From NCBI RefSeq assembly GCF_036320965.1, contig NC_092235.1:26263476-26327475 (forward strand): DNA of 64,000 bases, read 5' to 3'. The first letter of the stretch is position 1; each line of letters begins with the position of its first letter. Below are positions 37,596 through 49,475 of this stretch, piece after piece. The position numbers and the translations under genes are program-made. The notes beneath the pieces are model-generated. The model had not been told where the DNA came from and made no database searches. It saw only the letters and a list, made by a program, of their open reading frames with translations. Origin of the DNA: Panulirus ornatus (Eukaryota; Arthropoda; Malacostraca; Decapoda; Palinuridae).

Positions 37596-37662
37596 CAAAG
37601 GGGTTGAATCAGCAGCTGTGACAGGATTAGTGTGAGGATTGAGGGATGCGTGTATGTGTGTG

Positions 37663-37828
37663 TGTTTGTGTGTGTGTGCGTGTGTGTGTGTGTGTGTGTG
37701 GGCCGGGGTTAGTGAGGGAGACGACCCAGCAGACAGAGCAGGTCTCATGAAGGAAGGAAGGGCGGGTGTGGGCGGGCGTTCCGGCACCTGGTCATCCCCC
37801 TCCCACACACACACACACACACCACGCT
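37663..37828. other. GT and AC tracts with unique spacer
   Basis: (GT)n at about 37663-37700 and (AC)n at about 37804-37822; no exon recognised. Confidence 0.6.
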
Positions 37829-37907
37829 CTCCCCTCCCCCGTACACTGGTGCTGGGCTGGCCAGGTCCACGCCAGACAGAGGTATAGGAGCTTGTGCACG
37901 GTACGAG

Positions 37908-38384
37908 ATTCCGTGTATGGTACAGGGACGTGTGTATGGTACAGAGACGTGTGTATGGTACAGGGACGTGTGTGTGGTACAGAGACGTGTGTATGGTACA
38001 GGGACGTGTGTATGGTACAGAGACGTGTGTATGGTACAGAGACGTGTGTATGGTACAGGGACGTGTGTATGGTACAGGGACGTGTGTATGGTACAGAGAC
38101 GTGTGTATGATACAGAGACGTGTGTATGGTACAGAGACGTGTGTATGATACAGAGACGTGTGTATGGTACAGAGACGTGTGTATGATACAGAGACGTGTG
38201 TATGGTACAGAGACGTGTGTATGATACAGAGACGTGTGTATGATACAGAGACGTGTGTATGATACAGAGACGTGTGTATGGTACAGAGACGTGTGTATGA
38301 TACAGAGACGTGTGTATGGTACAGAGACGTGTGTATGATACAGAGACGTGTGTATGGTACAGAGACGTGTGTATGGTACAGGAG
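37908..38384. repeat. 19-bp minisatellite, about 25 copies
   Basis: Units carry ACGTGTGTATGGTACAGAG, with GGTAC/GATAC and CAGGG/CAGAG variants. The three unbroken minus-strand frames of 200-390 codons come from the repeat. Confidence 0.97.
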
Positions 38385-38496
38385 GTAGAGACGCGCGCAT
38401 CTATATACCCCCGCCAAGGTAGAGTACGTCTGTGTAGATGATGCAGCCAACACACGTCCAGGGCAGATACAGTGTGTGGACCAACTGTAGCAGGAC

Positions 38497-38499
<3 letters not shown>

Positions 38500-38563
<64 letters not shown>

Positions 38564-38603
38564 ACACACACACACACACACCACACACACACACACACAC
38601 ACG
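38500..38603. repeat. (AC)n microsatellite
   Basis: Nearly 50 AC units with two CC interruptions. Confidence 0.97.
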
Positions 38604-39772
38604 GCCGGGGAGGGGGGGGGGCTCAGGGGGTGTGCACGGTAGAGTGGGCTTGAGCGGTAGTGTTGCTGAGGTGTAGTGTGGTGCGGGGTTTCATCTACAC
38701 TCACCTACTACTACACCCTGCAGGTGTGTGGGGAAGGGGGGGAGGGGAGGGGACTGTCTCAGGGTGTGTACATACGTGGGGATGGTGGTGGGGGGAGGGG
38801 GGGTTACACTCGTGGGGTGGCATCACTCCAATGATAGACGTGTTTACCTCCCGCTGCCTTACTGAGTTACCTGTTGCTGAAGTGCTCCTCCCTCACTCAC
38901 CTCCCTCCCTCCCTCCCTCCCTCCGTACACTCCCTCACCCCCATCCCTCCGTACACCTTCCCTCCCCTCCTGTACACTTCTCTCGCCAGACCCTCAGTTG
39001 AGTGGTCGTGTTGTGGACTCAGTTGCACGGTGAGGGAACTGTTCTGTGTTGACCTGGCTGTTGGCTCTCTCCAAGATGGGGACATATATATAGTGATCAA
39101 GTCTCCCCTCACTCCTCTTTCTTCCGAGGTGGACAGGTTCAGCAGGGCTGTCCTAGCCGCCTCCCCCGTGCCACTCGGGTCTGGTGCCGTCCATGTTGCA
39201 CTCCTGTGCACGTTCTCCAGCAGATCTGGGTTTGTCCCCCCGCTGACCCCGGGGGTCAGCAGACCACAGTGGTATACGCCGGCCGTAGGGGGACGACCCA
39301 GGTCGTCGCGTGGTTCAAAGCCAGTTCGGGAGTGACCGAAATATACTCCGCCAAATACTTTCCACGCTTGTCCATCCCCCCCCCCTCCGAGGGGGCCCAC
39401 CGTGGCCAGGGTCACTGGGTGTATTTCCCCAACCCCCCTGGGGGCGAACAGGTGTATGGGCGTGTGGCCACGTGTGGGCGTGGGCAGGTGTGTGTGGGCG
39501 TGGGCGTGTGGGCGACCCTGAATTAAGGCGGTAGCCACACTACCACCACAAGAGTCGTGCAGGGCAGGACAAGGCCATCCCGGAGGTGCTCGGTAGAGTC
39601 GATCATCTGCAGCAGTCTAGTGAGAAACACGACCTTATGGTGGTGGTGGCCCCAAGCGCCTTTACTCCACTGGTCACAATGTCCGGTAAAGCTGATGGTT
39701 TTCAGTAAGCTGTGGGAAGCTTACCAAGACTAAGCTGTCGCCTTCGTGTTGTCAGATTGAGCTGTAGCTGTG
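38604..39772. other. No gene seen
   Basis: CCCTCCCT runs near 38895-38965. The 39030-39350 part is open on both strands and moderately GC-rich, but no protein family was recognised; the minus-strand wording near 39320 (TGGCTTTGAACCACG) is B-box-like, so a repeat is likely. Confidence 0.4.
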
Positions 39773-39917
39773 TCGTACCGTCATGCTCAAGGGTCGTACC
39801 GTCGTGCCCAAGGGTCGTACCGTCGTGCTCAAGGGTCGTACCGTCGTGCCCAAGGGTCGTACCGTCGTGCTCAAGGGTCGTACCGTCGTGCCCAAGGGTC
39901 GTACCGTCGTGCTCAAA
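39773..39917 (+). mobile_element. 21-bp repeat family, sense arm only
   Basis: Seven sense units. GTGCTCAAGGG and GTGCCCAAGGG alternate strictly, giving a 42-bp higher-order unit. No core is visible. Confidence 0.5.
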
Positions 39918-39963
39918 GGATTGCTATACTCCGTCACATCTATCTATTTTTCTATATATCTAT

Positions 39964-39968
<5 letters not shown>

Positions 39969-40012
<44 letters not shown>

Positions 40013-40030
40013 TATATAGATATATAGATG
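39969..40030. repeat. (AT)n with GATA tail
   Basis: AT run passing into GATATATA units, then a short GT run at 40029-40045. Confidence 0.95.
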
Positions 40031-40164
40031 TGTGTGTGTGTGTGTATGTAATTGAAACTGATATATAGATAGTAAAAACAGTGTCAGACAGAATTGTATA
40101 AAAATATATGACCGTCAGTGATCATGTTGGAAGAGATCAGATTGAAACAGAACCCTAAATATAT

Positions 40165-40375
40165 TTCCAGAGGATTAACGAACCCGTAAATGTATTTCGC
40201 GAGGCTTAACGAACGCTTCAGTGTGTGTATTTCGTGAGGTTTAACGAACGCTTCAGTGTGTATATTTCGCGAGGTTTAATGAACCCGTAGATGTATATTA
40301 CGTCACGTTAAACGATGAGCGAGGTTTAACGAATCGTAAATGTATTTCGTGAGGTTTAACGAACGCTTCGGTATA
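40165..40375. repeat. Degenerate ~40-50-bp repeat
   Basis: GAGGTTTAACGAACGCTTCAG and TATTTCG words recur about five times with variable spacing. Confidence 0.75.
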
Positions 40376-40435
40376 TATATTCCAGTACGTTTGAACGGAT
40401 CAACAAGATCAGGTTGTGAGTCGACTGAATATTTT

Positions 40436-40655
40436 GTAAGATAGATAGATACACTGTATATGTAAGATAGATACACTGTATATGTGAGAGTATATGTAAG
40501 ATAGATAGACAAACTGTATATGTAAGATAGATACACTGTATATGTGAGAGAGTATATGTAAGATAGATAGACACACTGTATATGTAAGATAGATACACTG
40601 TATATGTGAGAGTATATGTAAGATAGATATACTGTATATGTGAGAGTGTATGTAA
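40436..40655. repeat. TAAGATAGATA/CACTGTATATG minisatellite
   Basis: Units of about 26-36 bp built from GTAAGATAGATACACTGTAT and GTGAGAGTATAT. Confidence 0.9.
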
Positions 40656-41045
40656 GATGTGTTGGTCCGTCCGTCTGGCGGCTCACACAAGGATCTTCCC
40701 TCGTGGTTTACGTGGTGTGGTTTACTTTGGGGATCGTCTTGACTACGGGTGTCGGTTTACTGGTTATGGGGGGGTATACCCCTGGGTATATGGCCCGAGG
40801 TATACCAGATATGTCAGCGACCGATGGTAGTATACTAGGCAGTAAGGGTGTATCTGGCTGGTCAGTGTACCTTGGGGGGAGGGGGAGGGAGGAGGGGTGG
40901 TGTTAGTGCGCCATTGTAAACTAATACATTAGTTGGATTAATGTAAACTTTCAGTATTTAAATGTATTGTTAATTATGACGTTTTTTCCCCACAGGTATG
41001 TTCAACATAGCCAGCGTTCACACCCCAAGCAGGAAGTGTAAGTGA
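40656..41045. other. No gene seen
   Basis: Unique sequence; no exon recognised. Confidence 0.5.
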
Positions 41046-41046
41046 A

Positions 41047-41078
<32 letters not shown>

Positions 41079-41200
41079 CATTATTATTATCATTATTATT
41101 ATTATTATTGTTATTATTATTATTATTATGCCCCAGAACCCCATTTTATAGGGTTCCTGCCACCTCGAGGTTGCGCTCCACGCAGCAGCAGGGAAGTGAT
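41046..41200 (-). repeat. Dispersed repeat with (AAT)n tail
   Basis: On the minus strand a body ending in GGGTTCTGGGGCAT runs into an (AAT)n array (41046-41129). The body word GAGGTTGCGCTCCACGCAGC recurs at 42697-42733 and, partly, near 19218. The layout fits the 3' end of a SINE or other non-LTR element. Confidence 0.5.
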
Positions 41201-41299
41201 GCAGTCTTTCAGAAAGATTATTCTTGTCACTACCGTACTCCTTTCCGTCCACGCGGTGTTACCTTATGCCGTGCGGTGTAACACCTTGCGGACGACCCG

Positions 41300-41301
<2 letters not shown>

Positions 41302-41342
<41 letters not shown>
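41302..41342. repeat. (AC)n microsatellite
   Basis: About 20 AC units. Confidence 0.97.
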
Positions 41343-41345
<3 letters not shown>

Positions 41346-41668
41346 ATGAGCCAGGTCACTGAGGGGTGCACGTGGTGTGGTGATATTGACTGCCAACCAC
41401 GAGGGTAAACACGAAGGGTCATACATGGCTCCACTTCCGTGTACCGTGGAGATGTGATTACACCGGAGTGTACTCGGTGTATCACCGTGTTTCAACTACC
41501 GTGGTAATCATCGCCCACACACCGCACGTGAATGGTAGTACTACAGTTACGTGGTTGTTGGTGGTAGCACATTCTCGCTGGCGCCCAGGACTGCGTCGCA
41601 CAAGGTCACATTAATTACGATCAGCAATGTTGAGATGACACGGTGACCGTATGATGTATGTGTCTATA

Positions 41669-41737
<69 letters not shown>

Positions 41738-42139
41738 TCCACACTCAGTACCCCCGCCCCGCCCCGCCCCTCGCCCCCCTTCCCCCCCAGACGGCGTGTG
41801 GTATGCGTTACGCACACAGCAACAGTGTGATGATCCACATAGCGTGACACCAGGGGCCCCCCCCCCCACCAGTAGCCCAGGGAGGGGGGGTGAGGGGAGA
41901 GCGTCCCTCACACACCCCCCCTCCTCCTCACCCCCTCCTCCCCTCACTCCTCATGATGAGGTGCAAACAGTACTCTGCCAGACAGGACCCCGGGTTGGTC
42001 CTTATGCCGGGCGTTGAGAAGGCTCAAGATGGCGTGGCTTCAAGGGGGAGGGTTGGCGTTGCGGGTTAGGTCCCTTCTGGCGCCTCGACCCGCCCACGTC
42101 ACCGACCCGTCGTAACCTGACCACTTGGGGGGGGGGGGG
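41343..42139. other. No gene seen; CT tract
   Basis: (CT)n at 41678-41734 and C-rich runs at 41750-41940, with a G run near 42129. No exon recognised. Confidence 0.5.
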
Positions 42140-42535
42140 GGGAGGTTGTAGTGACGGAGTGGTGGTTGTAGTGGCCGAGTGGTTGTTATAGTGGAGGTGT
42201 TGTAGTGGTGAAGTGGTTCTTATAGTGGAAGTGTTGCAGTATCGAAGTGGTTGTTGTAGTGGTGTTGGTTGTAGTGGCGAAGTGGTTGTTATAGTGGTGT
42301 TGAAGTGGCGAGGTGGTTGTTGTAGTGGCGAGGTGGTTGTTATAGTGGTGTTGAAGTGGTGAAGTGGTTGTTATAGTGGTGTTGTAGTGGCGAGGTGGTT
42401 GTTATAGTGGTGTTGAAGTGGTGAAGTGGTTGTTATAGTGGTGTTATAGTGGTGAAGTGGTTGTTATAGTGGTGTTGAAGTGGCGAGGTGGTTGTTATAG
42501 TGGTGTTGTAGTGGTTGTTGTAGTGGTGGGTTATT
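42140..42535. repeat. Degenerate GTAGTGGTT minisatellite
   Basis: Units of about 20-34 bp built from AAGTGGTTGTTATAGTGGTG and TTGTAGTGGCGAGG. Confidence 0.9.
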
Positions 42536-42597
42536 TTTTGTAGGGTTTGTGGGTTGTGATGAGGATATTGTCGGTAGAATGGTCAGGAACTGACGCA

Positions 42598-42740
42598 AAT
42601 TATTTATTTATTAATTCATTTATTTATTTATTTAATACTGAGACGAGGACCTCCCTCGTAGATTGGGTGCTGGTGTTGCCAGCGATCTGTCTTGCAGCCA
42701 CACGAGGTTGCGCTACCTCCAGTAGCAGGGGAGCGCGAAC
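42598..42740 (-). repeat. Dispersed repeat with (AAAT)n tail
   Basis: Minus strand: a body with GAGGTAGCGCAACCTCGTG, ending in CTCAGTATTAAATAAATAAA. Same body word as at 41161-41195. Confidence 0.5.
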
Positions 42741-42874
42741 TTCTTTTTAGAGTGAGGAGTTTCTCCTGACGGAGCTGTGTAAACTCCCGGCGTCAGAGCC
42801 TCGCTGAAGGTGACCTGAGCGTGTGACCTCTTGTGACCTGTTGCTCACACATGGTCTCTGGTGATGTCTCCTTC

Positions 42875-42877
<3 letters not shown>

Positions 42878-42931
<54 letters not shown>
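42878..42931. repeat. (AC)n microsatellite
   Basis: About 27 AC units. Confidence 0.97.
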
Positions 42932-42935
<4 letters not shown>

Positions 42936-43180
42936 CCTCCTTCCCCAACACCCTTCCTTTCCCCCTCCACACACACCACAACCCCTCCTTTCTCCCCACA
43001 CACCCCTCCTTTCTCCCCCCCCCACACCCCTCACATGGATCTTCCCCACACTTGCTAGTGTCATACTCCCCCCCTCCCCCCATCCTCCCTTGCTCTATCT
43101 CTCCTCCCCCTCCCCCCCAACCCCCCTCGTCCTGGTTACCAGGGCAACACATACCTCCCTCCCTCCCTCCTCTCACGATA

Positions 43181-43188
<8 letters not shown>
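42932..43188. other. C-rich low-complexity stretch
   Basis: CCTCC/CCCCAC-rich mosaic; long open frames here are compositional. Confidence 0.7.

Positions 43189-43269
<81 letters not shown>
43189..43269. repeat. (CT)n microsatellite
   Basis: About 40 CT units. Confidence 0.97.
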
Positions 43270-43271
<2 letters not shown>

Positions 43272-43682
43272 CCTTGCCTGGCGGGGAGTGGCAGTGTGTG
43301 TGCTTGCCACTTCCCCGCCTCGCCACTAGAATTTCATTGGCGGTGTCCGTCCATCTGTGCCAGGGGTCCGGCCAGCCAGACCCCCAGGGTGTCGTGTGGT
43401 AACTTCCACCCCCCCCCCCCTGTTCGCTCCCCATGTCTTTACCCTGTGGGTCTGATTCACCCATGGACCAGCGACCAGTCCCCCCGGGTGGAGGGAAGAG
43501 CCATGGGTTTAGCCATCAGTCGAGCTCACTGGAATGTCTTTCTTGGTAAGAGACACATGTCTTATCTTGAGCCACTTAAAACCATGGATGGGGTCCCGCT
43601 CTGTCGTCTTAAATACACAGGCACACACGTTTCCTCCCCTGAAGTACGTTTTTCTTGACGTTGATATCATCCTTCTGACTGG
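43270..43682. other. No gene seen
   Basis: Unique-looking sequence; no exon recognised. Confidence 0.5.
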
Positions 43683-43866
43683 CCCATCCATCCATCCATC
43701 CACTCCTGGTCCATCCATCCATCCATCCACTCCTGGTCCATCCATCCATCCATCCACAACTTGTCCATCCATCCATCCATCCATCCATCCATCCATCCAC
43801 TCCTGGTCCATCCATCCATCCATCCATCCATCCACAACTGGTCCATCCATCCATCCATCCACTCCG
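43683..43866. repeat. (CCAT)n with CACTCCTGGT spacers
   Basis: Blocks of four to nine CCAT units separated by CACTCCTGGT or CACAACTGGT, forming a higher-order array. Confidence 0.95.
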
Positions 43867-43966
43867 GGCCCAGCCATCCTGTCGACCATCGACCACAGAC
43901 TTACCCTGGCCAGACCCAGAAGCCCCACCATCTTGTCCCAATCCCTCACAACAGGCTTCATGAGAC

Positions 43967-44246
43967 GGTATTGTGAACCCTTCATGGGTGTTGTGAGCCC
44001 TTCATGGGTGTTGTGAACCCTTCATGGGTGTTGTGAGCCCTTCATGGGTGTTGTGAGCCCTTCATGGGTGTTGTGAGCCCTTCATGGGTGTTGTGAGCCC
44101 TTCATGGGTGTTGTGAGCCCTTCATGGGTGTTGTGAACCCTTCATGGGTGTTGTGAACCCTTCATGGGTGTTGTGAACCCTTCATGGGTGTTGTGAACCC
44201 TTCATGGGTGTTGTGAACCCTTCATGGGTGTTGTGAGCCCTTCACG
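43967..44246. repeat. 20-bp minisatellite, 14 copies
   Basis: Units read GGGTGTTGTGAGCCCTTCAT or the GAACCC variant; GAGCCC and GAACCC units fall in blocks. Confidence 0.98.
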
Positions 44247-44310
44247 GGAATCTCTTCTCTGGAGTTTTAAGATGTTTTACTGGATTCCATTGGATGATGT
44301 TTATGGTTGA

Positions 44311-44400
44311 CTCCTTGAGCACGACGATACGACTCTTGAGCACGACGGTACGATCCTTGGGTCTAGTGGCCTGACCTCTGACCTGACCTGCCAGGTCGTG
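44311..44400 (-). mobile_element. Foldback-like element, left half
   Basis: Two to three antisense units (GAGCACGACGGTACGA) run into TCTAGTGGCCTGACCTCTGA, the core junction. The right arm is missing. Confidence 0.45.
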
Positions 44401-44865
44401 CAGAACGGGTTTAATGCCTGATTTCATTAACATGTATCGCTGGTGAACCTGGGCTGATGGCTTTTGTTTGGCTATGGCTGTTGAACTTACATATAAACAA
44501 ATGACTGAAAGAATATTGAAAAACTCGAATGAGAATATAGCGTAGCTAATTGGTTTTTGGGCCTAATTAGCTGCTGGTAATTACGTTATAAAAAAAAGTT
44601 GGCCTTTATTAAGCTGTTTTTTTGTTTTGTTTTGTTTCGTTTGTGTCTTTTCCATTTCACATGCTCGGGTTTTATGGGTCGCATTAAAGCTGGGTGGCTG
44701 GAGGGTCTGTCGTTGGTTGTAGGTGGTTGTGGACGAGGCCTGGTGTCGACCACGTAAGGCCGTCACGCTCAAGGGTCGAACCCTCGTACCCAAGAAGTCT
44801 AGGTGGGGGGAGGAGCAGTCAGTGCCAGGCTGCCACCCTCCGTATGTAAACATCGAGCCAGCGAG
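44401..44865. other. No gene seen; stray 21-bp unit
   Basis: A degenerate sense unit pair (CACGCTCAAGGGTCGAACCC) lies at 44766-44790. The rest is unique. Confidence 0.45.
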
Positions 44866-44950
44866 GCCGGGGTTACGGTAGCGCATAAGTTATCTTCTTT
44901 ATCAGATGACTCTTAATACCAGGGTTCGTATCCCCGTCACGTGCACCGCG
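44866..44950 (+). repeat. tRNA-Lys-like SINE fragment
   Basis: CGGTAGCGCATAAG resembles a tRNA D arm, GACTCTTAAT resembles the tRNA-Lys(CUU) anticodon loop, and AGGGTTCGTATCCCCG a B box with T arm. An extra ~15 bases separate the first two and the acceptor stem does not pair, so it is not a working tRNA gene. Confidence 0.4.
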
Positions 44951-45016
44951 CTCATAACAGTACTAGACCCCCACCCTAGCCTGATCCTGGACATTCTTAA
45001 CACATCAGCGAAAATC

Positions 45017-45500
45017 TGATCTACGACCCTTGAGCACGACGATACGACCCTTGAGCACGACGGTACGACCCTTGAGCACGACGATACGACCCTTGAGCAC
45101 GACGGCACGACCCTTGAGCACGACGATACGACCCTTGAGCACGACGGTACGACCCTTGAGCACGACGATACGACCCTTGAGCACGATGGTACGACCCTTG
45201 AGCACGACGGTACGACCCTTGAGCACGATGGTACGACCCTTTGAGTACGACGATATGACCCTCTTGAGCACGACGGTACGACCCTTGAGCACGACGGTAC
45301 TATCCTTGAGCACGACGGTACGACCCTCTGAGTACGACGTTCCTGCCCTTCAGCACGACGAAGCCACCGTCGGATACAGAATGGCTCTCTGTCTTTGACC
45401 CGAGCCTTAAGGTTATGAGGTCAGATCCCGCGCCATTGTACTGGCCAAGGGTCAAGGGTCGAACCCTTTATGTTCCAAGGCCCGCACCGTCGACCTCAAG
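45017..45500. mobile_element. Foldback-like element, long left arm
   Basis: About 16 antisense units (GACCCTTGAGCACGACGRTA) to 45360, then a core with CTTTGACCCGAGCC and TACTGGCCAAGGGTCAAGGG, then degenerate sense units to 45500. Position 8 of the ACGACGGTA word alternates between G and A in the first part of the array. Confidence 0.5.
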
Positions 45501-46550
45501 GGGTCAAAGTCTGGAATTTGCTGGCATAAGTAAAACTCCATATTCTCCATCCTCAGGCCACCGACCTTACTGTAATCATCCAGTTTATTTATTCACGTAA
45601 TTTACGTCTCGTAAGAAACTGTGTTTGTGTGTGTGTGTGTGTGACTTTCCCCCAGCCAATCCTTGCTGGTATAGATGTGTCAGGGGCGGGTCCGTGCAGG
45701 AGGGGCTCTGACCCCCGCCTGGCCTGCAAAGGTCGAGGTCAGAGGCGGGAGTCGTTTGCAACGCGATCGCTGGCGTTGGGTGTTGAGCGCCATCTCTCTC
45801 TCTCTCTCGTGATGTTTTGAGACGGCTGGAGATACTGGCGCCGATGGTGTGTTGTGGTTGTAAGGTCATTGGTTGTGGTAAGTTGTAGTCCGGTTGTAGG
45901 TCTGTCGTTAGCGGGTTGTTCTTGGTTGTAGGCATGAGTTGGCGTCTTTCGTAAGAGGGGCGATTGTGATTGTGAGTGTTGAATGTTGTGGCCGGGACGG
46001 TTGTGATTGTGGTTTCAAGGTGGGTGGGTGTGTGATGATCAGCAGGCTGGTCGTGGTTGTAGGGTGAGTTGTAGCGAGGGTGGTTGTTGGCTCGGCCACG
46101 TGGTGGGTTATGGCGTCAGGTTGGAAATGGAGGAAGTGGAAGCGTATGGGGGAAGGGGAGGTGGTGAAGGGGGCAGGGGGAAGGGGGGGGGGTAGTAGAG
46201 AGAGTGGTGGGAGAGGGAACCCAACGACTTAAGTGTCGGTAATTATTGAGCGGAAACACTCACGGCGGTTAGGTTCCTGATCCCCCCCCCCCCCCCTCCA
46301 TACCCCTATCCACCCCTGGGGTGATGAAGGGGATGGGGGGGGTGTCACTCATAACGAGGGTGGGGGGGGGGGGTTAGGGGAAGGTCCATATTACGAAGAT
46401 GGACACTTCAAAAGTCTGACGTGACACAAACATAAGTACACTTATACACAGAGAGAGGATGTAAAGTGCAGGTCCTCACCGAACTGAAGCTATAAGTGCA
46501 TAGGGAGTTTGTAAGTAAACTCAGGACACCCATAGACACTTATATCCAAC
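45501..46550. other. No gene seen
   Basis: (GT)n at 45627-45643, GGTTGTGG-rich decayed repeat at 45845-46100, C and G runs near 46284 and 46362. No exon recognised. Confidence 0.5.
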
Positions 46551-46746
46551 CCGTTGAGCACGACGCGACCGTTATCACTCCTTGACCTTTGACCTGACCC
46601 TTATTAAGGGCGTGTTCACAGACCAGGCTATCCTACCCAAGGGTCGTACCGTCGTCCTCAATTACCATACTGTCCTGCTGAGGGTCGTGCCGTCCTGTTC
46701 GAGGGTCGTACCGTCGTGCACCAGGGTCGTACCGTCGTGCTCTGGT
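46551..46746. mobile_element. Foldback-like element, short copy
   Basis: One antisense unit (TTGAGCACGACGCGACC), a core with CCTTGACCTTTGACCTGACC and ACCAGGCTATCCTACCCAAG, then four sense units. Confidence 0.5.
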
Positions 46747-47084
46747 CATAGATAATTCCTGCTGGTTGACGTCGGCAGATCAGATGCAAGGCAGTGACCA
46801 GAAAGAAAATGGAGGAGAGGGAAAGTTCCAGCTTTCTAGAAATCGTTGTGTTGATTCGTTTTGGAAAATGTTAATAACATTTTAACATGATGGTGGTGGA
46901 GGGAAGAAGGTGTTATCCCGACCCCCGGTGTGTCAGGTGTCACATAAAGGGAATACAGTCAGGTAGGCAGCCAAAGGTATTTGGAAGAGGGAGGGGACCA
47001 ATTTCTAATAGGAAGCAGAAAGTGGTGTCACATTACGCTCTCTAGTGTGTCTGTCTGTGTGTGCGTGTGTATGTCTGTCTGTGT

Positions 47085-47116
<32 letters not shown>

Positions 47117-48039
47117 AATGTCAGAGGTGACGATGATGACATGAGACGTCCCAGGGTTACTGTGGTGGCCTCAATGGCCGGGCTTCCTGTGGTGAAAGGT
47201 CGTCTTGGTCACTTGACACCCACGACCCTCGGCACCAGGACGACCCACGGTGGGTCTCAGCCACGACCCACGGCACCAGGACGACCCACGGTGGGTCTCA
47301 GCCACGACCCACGGCACCAGGACGACCCACGGTACAGAGGGATTGAAAGGTACCCCCGGAGAAGCCAGCCTCCGAGCAGAGCATAATGCAATCATTCACT
47401 CGGTATGAAAGAAGAGCGAGGACGCATTCTTTCACCGAGCAGCCCTTCATTCATTCACAAGCTCCGGATTTGGGCGAGGTGAAGCTTGAGGATTTCCTTC
47501 TTAGTTCAACGGATAAATTGGGCCGTTGGAGGGGGAAGAGGGTGGGTTGTGCGGGACACAAACACCAACAGTTCGACGGATCAGAAGCCGCTACAGTGCG
47601 TTGAGGGGGAGAGGAGTGGGGTGGGGGTGGCCTTGTCCTGCCCTGCCCCGTGTCCCCTCCACCTTCGCCCACTGGTGGGTGGTTAGGTGGGCGTTTGATC
47701 CGTGGGTGGGTGGGTGAGGGGAGGGAGACTGTATAGGTCAATGGTCGACATTTTAAAAGTTATATTTAACGTGGGATTTCCCGCGCTTGACAATAGGGCA
47801 GTCAAGGTGTGTGCTTACTGAGGGTTGAGCATCGTTCATCTCCGGTCTGGCCGCTAGCTGCTGCTGCTGCAGCTCACCCAGGACGGTGACTTTGAACCTA
47901 GCAGCATGAACGTCGACCCCACTATAGCACATACCGGTGGTTGTTCCTTTTTCGTCACCATGGCAGGGTTTCACACGGCCCTCACACTTACTTGTACTTT
48001 GGTATGAATGATAATTTTATCATATACGAGAGTGTACCA

Positions 48040-48042
<3 letters not shown>
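46747..48042. other. No gene seen; GT tract and 41-bp array
   Basis: (GT)n at 47085-47117. A 41-bp tandem of nearly three copies at 47219-47334 carries GGCACCAGGACGACCCACGG. GTGGGTGG runs near 47675-47715. No exon recognised. Confidence 0.5.

Positions 48043-48116
<74 letters not shown>
48043..48116. repeat. (AT)n microsatellite
   Basis: About 36 AT units; a short GT run follows at 48200-48221. Confidence 0.97.
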
Positions 48117-48117
<1 letters not shown>

Positions 48118-48346
48118 GAAGGTAACTTTAGCAAGTGTTTTTTTCGTCAAAGGTTCGTAAACTTTGTCTGTTGCTCTGTCTGTACGTCGTGTACGCGCGC
48201 GTGTGTGTGTGTGTGTGTGTCTACGTTTATCGTCGTGTGTGTACACGTCCATTATTTGCTTTTGACTTTCTGTGAAGGTCATGTGACCTCTCGTCATCGT
48301 TAAACCTGGTGTGATTAATCAGATATGTTAGTATTTAGCAGTTGTT

Positions 48347-48525
48347 TACGACTGTATATGTGTGTGTGTGTATACATGTGTATGTGTATTAGATGTGTAC
48401 GTGTGTATACATGTGTATGTGTATTAGATGTGTGCGTGTGTATACATGTGTATGTGTATTAGATGTTTGCGTGTGTATACATTTGTATGTGTATTAGATG
48501 TGTACGTGTGTATTAGATGTGTTAT
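48347..48525. repeat. ~36-bp minisatellite, about 4 copies
   Basis: Units carry GTATACATGTGTATGTGTAT and TAGATGTGTACGTGT. Confidence 0.9.
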
Positions 48526-48949
<424 letters not shown>

Positions 48950-49269
48950 GGGTCACGGTTGCCGAACCAGCCGTTTCAGATGGTGTGGTTTCCTCCCCCT
49001 TCACCTTGGGAGGAGGGAGGAGAAGGGGGAGTTTCTTTCGCCGTGTTTCACATTGTGGCGGGGGGGTAGGGCGGGGTGGGGGGGGGGGGGGTAACCAGGT
49101 GGTGGTGGTGTTGTGTCCCGTGTGACGTTTTCTTGTTGTTGTTGTTGTTGTTGGTGAGCAGTGTTGTCTGGTCTCTCCCTGGTGTTTCCTCCGCTGTAAT
49201 AAACCAGCGAGAGCTTCCTCTCTCCCCTCCACCATTAGCACCACCTCCTCTCCCTTCCTCCCTCCCTCT

Positions 49270-49475
49270 CCCTGACACTTCTCCCTATGGCTACTCTCCC
49301 CATGGCTCCTCTCCCTCTCTCTACTCTCCCCGTGGCTCCTCTCCCTCTCTCTACTCTCCCCGTGGCTCCTCTCCCTCTCTTTACTCTCCCCGTGGCTCCT
49401 CTCCCTCTCTTTACTCTCCCCGTGGCTCCTCTCCCTCTCTCTACTCTCCCCGTAGCTCCTCTCCCTGCCCGTCTT
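49270..49475. repeat. 30-bp minisatellite, six copies
   Basis: Units carry CTACTCTCCCCGTGGCTCCT; the period is a multiple of three, so all + frames stay open. Confidence 0.95.

Noticed and set aside
37425..38704. Minus-strand frames of 200-390 codons with YHTHVSV-like repeats
   Set aside because: A 19-bp array with no stop in any phase plus AC and GT tracts; no domain outside the repeat.
38897..39538. 213-codon minus-strand frame around 39030-39350
   Set aside because: No recognisable domain, both strands open, and contains a tRNA-like B-box word, so probably repeat-derived.
45005..45313. RTVVLKG heptad-repeat frame of 102 codons
   Set aside because: Translation of the 21-bp repeat; the same word appears at all copies of the family.
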